From the NCBI GenBank assembly GCA_037957365.1, contig JARHVA010001737.1, positions 1,505,001 through 1,569,000 of the forward strand: a stretch of DNA of 64,000 nt. The letters run 5' to 3'. This document shows positions 60,901 to 64,000 of this stretch, one piece after another. Positions within the stretch are counted from its first letter, which is position 1, and every line of letters starts with the position of its first letter. The position numbers and the translations under genes were made by a program. Under the pieces are notes generated by a model. It made no database searches and was not told where the DNA came from. It saw nothing but the letters and a program-made list of their open reading frames with translations. The stretch is from Torreya grandis (taxonomy: Eukaryota; Streptophyta; Pinopsida; Cupressales; Taxaceae).

Positions 60901-63479
60901 GCACGTGTAGAACAAGTTTCATGTGATGGCTAACCTATTGCATTTGAGTTATATCAGTAAAACAAGGTTTGAGATAATAGCATATGACAACAAAATGATG
61001 AATGTGGTTTCATCAGTCAAAGGCAAGGAAAACTCTAGTTCAGAACAAGTTTGAATTTCATAAACATCAAAACAGCTCGCACTATTTTTGAAATCAGTAA
61101 CACCCATCTTTGTTGAAAGAGAAACATAGCACCAAAATACACAACTATGATGTTCATGTCATGTAGAAGAAGGTATGGATCAGGAGAGTGGTTGATACTC
61201 TGTCTAGATGTCAAGAAATGTTGTTAAGTTTTACTACTGAAGCATTGAAAGGTATGAGCCCCCATATCTCAAAGGCTGGTTAGATCAAGATGTCAAATAG
61301 ATTCTAGCTGCCAACAAATTGCAAGAAACATACGACACTCTGGCGAGCCTTCAATGTGGACTTAGCTGAAGCTTAGAATAAGCGGAAACAAGAGGAGCAA
61401 AACAAACAAAGCCAGTGTTGCCAGAAGGGATTGATTTTCCCAAATTGTCACTCTGCAGGTAACCTTCCTTGAAGTCAGAAAAAATAAAGCTTTAAAGTTT
61501 ATATTTTAGGCATTATTAGTAATTTAAACCTACTAGGCAAAGCTAACCTGTAACTGCAAACTTTCTGACCACCTGAGATTTTGCAATGTTTTTAATGCTT
61601 ATTCCTTAAAGAGGATCTTGGGACACTACGTAGTTGCACAATCAAAGTTGCTTATCCCTGTTGGATGAAATGACAGATTGACTTTAAACAGTAGTCACTC
61701 TAGATACATGAGAAAATAATATAAGAATCCTGGTTAAGCCACAATAGTTCACTTATTACAAGCAGTTACCGGACGAAAATGAATCAATGCAGACTGAAGC
61801 ATCCTTTTTGAAGTTTACAGTATAAAGAAAACTTTCAGGACAAAACATTTTGTGAAATAGAGGGCATGGAATGACTCTTATGCTCAAAGACATCTCATAC
61901 TGCAAATGATATTTGAAGTAGACATAAATAAACTGAACATAAACAGCCTCTAATAAAATAGCCACCAGCAGAAGCCATATTTACAGAGGAATTGTTAATC
62001 TGAAGACTGATGTTCTAAGCCTTATTTATCTTCTGAATAGATAGATCGTCTTTGCACAATTTTCTTGGTCTTTTCCTATTTCCAGGTTCTGTGGACATGT
62101 GTTCTTGCTTTCCACAAGGTCTGTTATGTTCAGAAAGGTACCATCTCCAAAACAAGAATGGGCGATCTCAATCATTTCTTTACACTCAGGACCTAATTAA
62201 TGTTATCTTCCTCTCTTCAAGGATAAGTAGAATCGTTTATGGGATAAGTCCATACAGCTTTGCATGACTTTCTTTTCTGTTTTCATTTTTTTAATTTTAT
62301 GTGCCCAACATCACTTGTACACGCTAAACCTCTTCAGTATGTTGCAGCCTTGGAAGGAATCCCCACAATAATACTGAGAAAGGCAAGACACATGAAGTCA
62401 TGCCAATCCTCCCATCCCCTTCACTAAAAACCTTATGCAAACATAAGCAGGCTAAGTTAAGACAGCACAGGCTTCTTGCTATTCCCAACAAGTGTGTTTA
62501 ACCCTCTCACTACAAAAAAAAAGTTGTAAAAAAGATTTGAATATATGGTTAAAACATTAGGACAAACATGAAGATCAGGCATTGACAGATTTGGACAACC
62601 TGAAATCAAACATTCACACCAAAATAGTTAACAACATTTTGCACATGGCAAAATTAAAGACAGGTTAAAACATTGGTATTAGAAAAGTATCATCAATCCT
62701 AAACTAGAGCACCCCGCCTACCCGCTTAAAGTAATAAAACTCGAAATTATAACCGCAGAATTAAGAACCAAGTCACGAATTACACATTGAAACTGGTAGG
62801 GAGACTCACCCAAAAATATCTTGGGAGCAATGATTCTGAAAGGTATGTAATTCAAATGAAATTGAGGATGAAAGCCATTTCCTTTCAACCATGCTTTACA
62901 ATGATATTAGATACATGAAAGCTTAAATCAAAGGCAATCAAACAGACCTTAAATAAATTATTTAATAACTGAATACCCAAAGAAACAATCCTCTAAACAG
63001 GTAATGCACTTAAATAGCCTACACACCATTTTGGCCTATAGCGGATTCTATATATATAGTGGTTTTGAGAGGAAACATCATAAAAAAAGAATTGCAAACA
63101 TTCTGGGGCAAATTATAATCCTCTTCTTATCATCTAGAAAACAAAGACAGATCAATATATACATATACGTGTACACGCATAAATAGAGATGTGATTCTCT
63201 ACGTCTTTCTACTTATGTTCAAATTGTAAAAAGTGTCTTAAATCTAGAACCCAACTGACATGATCTTCAACTGAAAGCTCTCCACAGGAATTTCAGAGAA
63301 AAAAAGAAGTGGGTATCCAAAGCACTCAATGAATGGAAGTTATACACTGTGGCACAGTAACAGAAGAAAAATAAATACCTAAATATCTCCTGTATCAACC
63401 TGCCCCTTAAGGGATGGTGGCTGTCGCTGTGCCATGCCCTTCTGATGCATTCGTATGGCCTTGGCCCTGGCCTTGGCAT
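41642..63479 (-). CDS. KIX8: KIX8/KIX9-like adaptor of TOPLESS-type repression, four exons
   Basis: Joining minus-strand exons 63379-63479, 43524-43638, 43235-43349 and 41642-42963 gives a 550-residue protein with correct phases and GT/AG at all three introns. The N terminus MPRPGPRPYECIRRAWHSD, then EIHSQITRRNKEWQKKLP, EEILYSKANSE, RRDESTE and QPCVEAA match the plant KIX8/KIX9 family (first about 130 residues, KIX region). In Arabidopsis these proteins link PEAPOD factors to TOPLESS via an EAR motif and restrain leaf cell proliferation in the nucleus. Here LxLxL motifs occur at residues 405-409 (LHLRL) and 539-543 (LGLSL), and a basic KRRR stretch near 508 may be a nuclear signal. The central 250 residues are low in recognisable structure. 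The start is the only ATG fitting the family N terminus. No stop interrupts the model. Confidence 0.9.
43235..43349 (-). CDS. KIX8: KIX8-like exon 3
   Basis: 115 bases between ATTGCAG and a GTATGT donor. Encodes TEYMNLKTLRFRIEDALNI to FLQPCVE. One base carries over to the alanine codon completed by exon 4. Confidence 0.92.
43524..43638 (-). CDS. KIX8: KIX8-like exon 2
   Basis: 115 bases between a TTCTTCAG acceptor and a GTACCA donor. Encodes IADEIHSQITRRNKEW to EEILYSKANSE and ends in phase 0. Confidence 0.92.
44690..45120 (+). repeat. Tandem direct duplication, two diverged copies of about 190 bp
   Basis: 44695-44890 and 44935-45120 share long blocks, for example CCAAGCCCATCCC and CCTAAGATTTACCCTAA, with small differences. 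The pair lies immediately upstream of the LINE RNase H relic. Confidence 0.7.
45140..45640 (+). pseudogene. Second LINE-type RNase H relic (in KIX8-like intron 1)
   Basis: One plus-strand frame with two stops reads GWTKFNFDGASIGNP, GTNNEAKIQALVEGLCLA, LKVEGDSQLVINAM and HCFREVNTPTHLLANVG. The first three catalytic acids (D, E, D) are kept and the last is replaced by H. It has the same architecture as 36702-37175 but is clearly a separate, diverged copy. Confidence 0.8.
45661..45868. repeat. 108-bp tandem duplication
   Basis: GTTTGTTAGTCTAAAAGGTT occurs at 45671 and 45779, and CACCGAAA at 45721 and 45829, both 108 bp apart. The two units end in TTCGAAATCATTCTTCA. Confidence 0.85.
45870..47881. 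other. Intron sequence with unidentified decayed frames
   Basis: Open stretches at 45920-46319 and 46545-46790 (plus) look mildly protein-like, for example ALKEELPDWHPLKEEIVAG leading into 46545. I recognise no family and no splice context. They may be remnants of a transposon protein or a retrocopy. Confidence 0.4.
47882..48383 (+). repeat. Left LTR of the outer intronic element
   Basis: Shares with the right copy the ordered blocks TTGTAATGT, CCCAGGTGTGCAG and TTTTGTAGTTGCAAG, and a matching 3' end. Confidence 0.6.
48850..48926. repeat. GACTCGG-rich block, left
   Basis: Repeated (G)ACTCGG words (GACTCCGACTCGG, GACTCGGACTCGG, AAACTCGG, AGACTCGG) within 80 bp. A similar block lies on the other side of the nested element at 57450-57612. 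Confidence 0.7.
51053..51200 (+). repeat. 73-bp tandem repeat unit inside the left LTR
   Basis: CCCTTGC..AGGGCACTTGG starts at 51053 and again at 51126 (period 73), with a partial third GGGCACTTGG near 51177. Shorter CTACAAAAAG.CCGAGT units precede it at 50950-51015. Open frames on both strands here follow the repeat and are not convincing genes. Confidence 0.7.
52063..52071 (+). promoter_or_regulatory. TATA box of the LTR promoter
   Basis: CTATATAAG lies in the left LTR of the PDS5-carrying element, about 1.2 kb before the LTR end. The right LTR lacks the whole surrounding segment. Confidence 0.6.
53268..53279 (+). other. Primer-binding site TGATATCAGAGC
   Basis: One base from the tRNA-Met core TGGTATCAGAGC, immediately after the left LTR. 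Confidence 0.8.
53380..54060 (+). pseudogene. PDS5: Captured N-terminal fragment of PDS5 (cohesin cofactor)
   Basis: An uninterrupted 201-codon frame (53380-53985) matches the N-terminal region of plant PDS5 C-type proteins in order: NPLVVYLAGPKILRHSDSDV, ISEITRITA, FTKRITIL, AKVRSCVLMLDLECD, EIFQHFL and VMTLTLNESDDL. The match continues after a one-base frameshift as LFEKVANICEEKLRPYL at 53975 onward. PDS5 binds cohesin and regulates sister chromatid cohesion. Here about the first 200 residues are present without visible introns, inside an LTR element. This points to capture of a spliced transcript. Host function is not expected. The frame is remarkably free of stops compared with other elements in the window. 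Confidence 0.88.
54060..54241 (+). pseudogene. Glu/Lys-rich tail after the PDS5 fragment
   Basis: The frame starting at 53975 runs on for about 60 residues of highly charged sequence (EEKNERTALHEEANKIEKSN, then KREEETKEHEIK) to a stop at 54241. It has no clear PDS5 counterpart and could be element-derived or come from a divergent acidic part of a PDS5 paralogue. Confidence 0.45.
54464..54940 (+). pseudogene. Unidentified 158-codon frame downstream of the PDS5 fragment
   Basis: Open frame with KKESKSFQTWKNIAMHKLTL, a CTCKRED pair of cysteines and a serine-rich end. No family recognised. It lies inside the PDS5-carrying element and may be part of an old fused element protein. Confidence 0.35.
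55400..56330 (+). pseudogene. Unidentified decayed frames near the 3' end of the PDS5-carrying element
   Basis: Open pieces 55521-55889 and 56040-56312 are protein-like (aromatic- and histidine-rich, for example FFLHDWRVITWHLGCHYPRG) but belong to no family I recognise. They end shortly before GCTTGAGGACAAGCAA (56394 onward), a motif common just before the 3' end of plant gypsy elements. Confidence 0.35.
56427..57252 (+). repeat. Right LTR, 0.83 kb, of the PDS5-carrying element
   Basis: Starts TGTAATGTCCCC and ends GGGGACACTACA. It corresponds to the left LTR with two internal segments missing (about 0.55 and 2.35 kb), including the TATA region. Confidence 0.88.
57450..57612. repeat. GACTCG-rich block, right
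   Basis: Repeated GACTCG/GAGTC words (AGTCGCC, CAGACTCACC, GGACTCGG, GGACTCGC, GAGTCC, TTGACTCG). It is separated from the left block only by the nested element and about 0.8 kb of other sequence. Confidence 0.7.
57639..57995 (+). other. Unidentified open frame in the outer intronic element
   Basis: A Glu/Lys/Arg-rich 118-codon frame, with an overlapping second frame containing NRPRRHSRNHNTGRFNPNKG. It may be the basic tail of a decayed gag. No decisive motif. Confidence 0.25.
58553..59722 (+). repeat. Right LTR of the outer intronic element
   Basis: Its ends match 47882-48383, with about 660 bp of extra sequence between roughly 58690 and 59380. A purine tract lies directly upstream. Confidence 0.58.
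59723..63378. other. 5' part of KIX8-like intron 1
   Basis: AT-rich without a supported gene. At 60366-60455 the plus strand reads VGKKDVYLQICIDYMSLKKI, a small remnant of a gypsy RT (family pattern KKDG-WR-CIDYR-LN). Nothing else recognised. Confidence 0.5.
63379..63479 (-). CDS. KIX8: KIX8-like exon 1
   Basis: 101 coding bases from the ATG at 63477-63479 to TTTAG before a GTATTT donor. Encodes the invariant family N terminus through IQEIF. The split arginine codon (AG + A) is completed by exon 2, giving IFRIADEIH as in relatives. Confidence 0.92.
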
Positions 63480-64000
63480 TATTCTCTACATTCGCACACA
63501 CTCTCCCCCAACAATTTCCCAGCTGCACCGAAAAACTCAAACCAAACGTACCCAATATTCCTAATGCAGCGCAGAGACACACATATAGAGTAGAATTGCA
63601 AGTTGTTAATATAGTGACAATGCAATGCCAATTGGGTGTTGTCGGAGATGGAATTGGAAGGCCCCCAACTGGCCAAAAGATGAGAAACCAGTCACTGCGG
63701 ATTTTGTCGGTGTGGTTTAGTTCAGAGTGTACGGCAAGGGGTGGAAATTGCAGCGCTTTTGGTCACTGTCCACTCTCCTCTCATTTGCTGTCTCTGATAC
63801 GACTTGGATCACATCTAAATGAAATGACTTCAAATTAGATTTCATGTGGAGTACCTAGCTTCTGTTCTTCATCATCAACGTCCTTCAATCAAAACTCATG
63901 GTCCTCGTATCCCTCTTCTCCTCTCCATCCCATTGCCTTTCATGGTGAGAGGACAGTTTATTTCAAAAATTTCATTGTTAATTATTTTTTTCAAAGTGTG
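63480..64000 (-). promoter_or_regulatory. Upstream region of the KIX8-like gene
   Basis: This is the only part of the promoter and 5' leader inside the window, read on the minus strand. I see no clear TATA box. A weak CTATATTAA occurs near 63610. Open frames across 63455-63838 on the plus strand are shadows. Confidence 0.4.

Larger units (their letters stand above)
43639..63378 (-). other. KIX8-like intron 1, 19.7 kb, transposon-filled
   Basis: Bounded by a GTATTT donor and a CTTCAG acceptor on the minus strand. About 60 percent is one LTR-type element (47882-59722) with a second nested inside it. A LINE RNase H relic and two tandem duplications lie to the 3' side. The recognised inserts lie antisense to the gene. 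Confidence 0.85.

Noticed and set aside
63455..63838. Plus-strand 127-codon open frame at the KIX8-like start
   Set aside because: It overlaps the start of exon 1 antisense, and no domain or splice context supports it.

Overview
This is nuclear DNA of a seed plant, most likely a gymnosperm such as a conifer. That is an inference from the AT-rich, TE-saturated sequence, the many old and diverged LTR retrotransposons (mostly with open but stop-riddled frames), and one host gene stretched by a giant intron. I see no bacterial genes, CRISPR arrays, tRNA or rRNA.

Layout. (1) 1-11687, minus strand: a large decayed Ty3/gypsy element of the Tat type (gag, protease, RT, RNase H, a second RNase H, integrase). 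Its 5' LTR is 10321-11687; its 3' end lies beyond the left edge. (2) 13247-17988, plus: a non-autonomous LTR element (LARD-like) with a decayed long frame of unknown family. (3) 21658-35102, minus: a Ty1/copia element with matching target duplications (TACTA). A second copia element sits in its integrase (24415-30648, plus, TSD AACTA) and a solo LTR sits in its 5' LTR (34069-35069, TSD CCTAA). (4) 35560-37175: a Tat-like gag/protease relic and a LINE-type RNase H relic. (5) 41642-63479, minus: the only convincing host gene, a KIX8/KIX9-like transcriptional adaptor of about 550 residues in four exons. Intron 1 is 19.7 kb.

Intron 1 holds a LINE RNase H relic, tandem duplications, and an LTR-type element (47882-59722) into which another LTR element (49486-57252, TSD TGCAC) has inserted. 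This inner element has no recognisable gag or pol. It carries a processed-looking piece of a host gene, the N-terminal region of the cohesin regulator PDS5 (53380-54060). This gene capture is the most striking single observation.

A second unusual signal is a 12-bp palindrome family, consensus RCCGAYRTCGGY. It is clustered seven times in the Tat 5' LTR and five times in the structurally different solo LTR inside the copia element.

In known biology, KIX8/KIX9 proteins bridge PEAPOD and TOPLESS repressors through an EAR motif to limit cell proliferation. The predicted protein keeps the conserved N terminus and has two LxLxL motifs and a basic nuclear-signal-like stretch. The rest of the window is transposon sediment with no functional linkage to that gene beyond inflating it.
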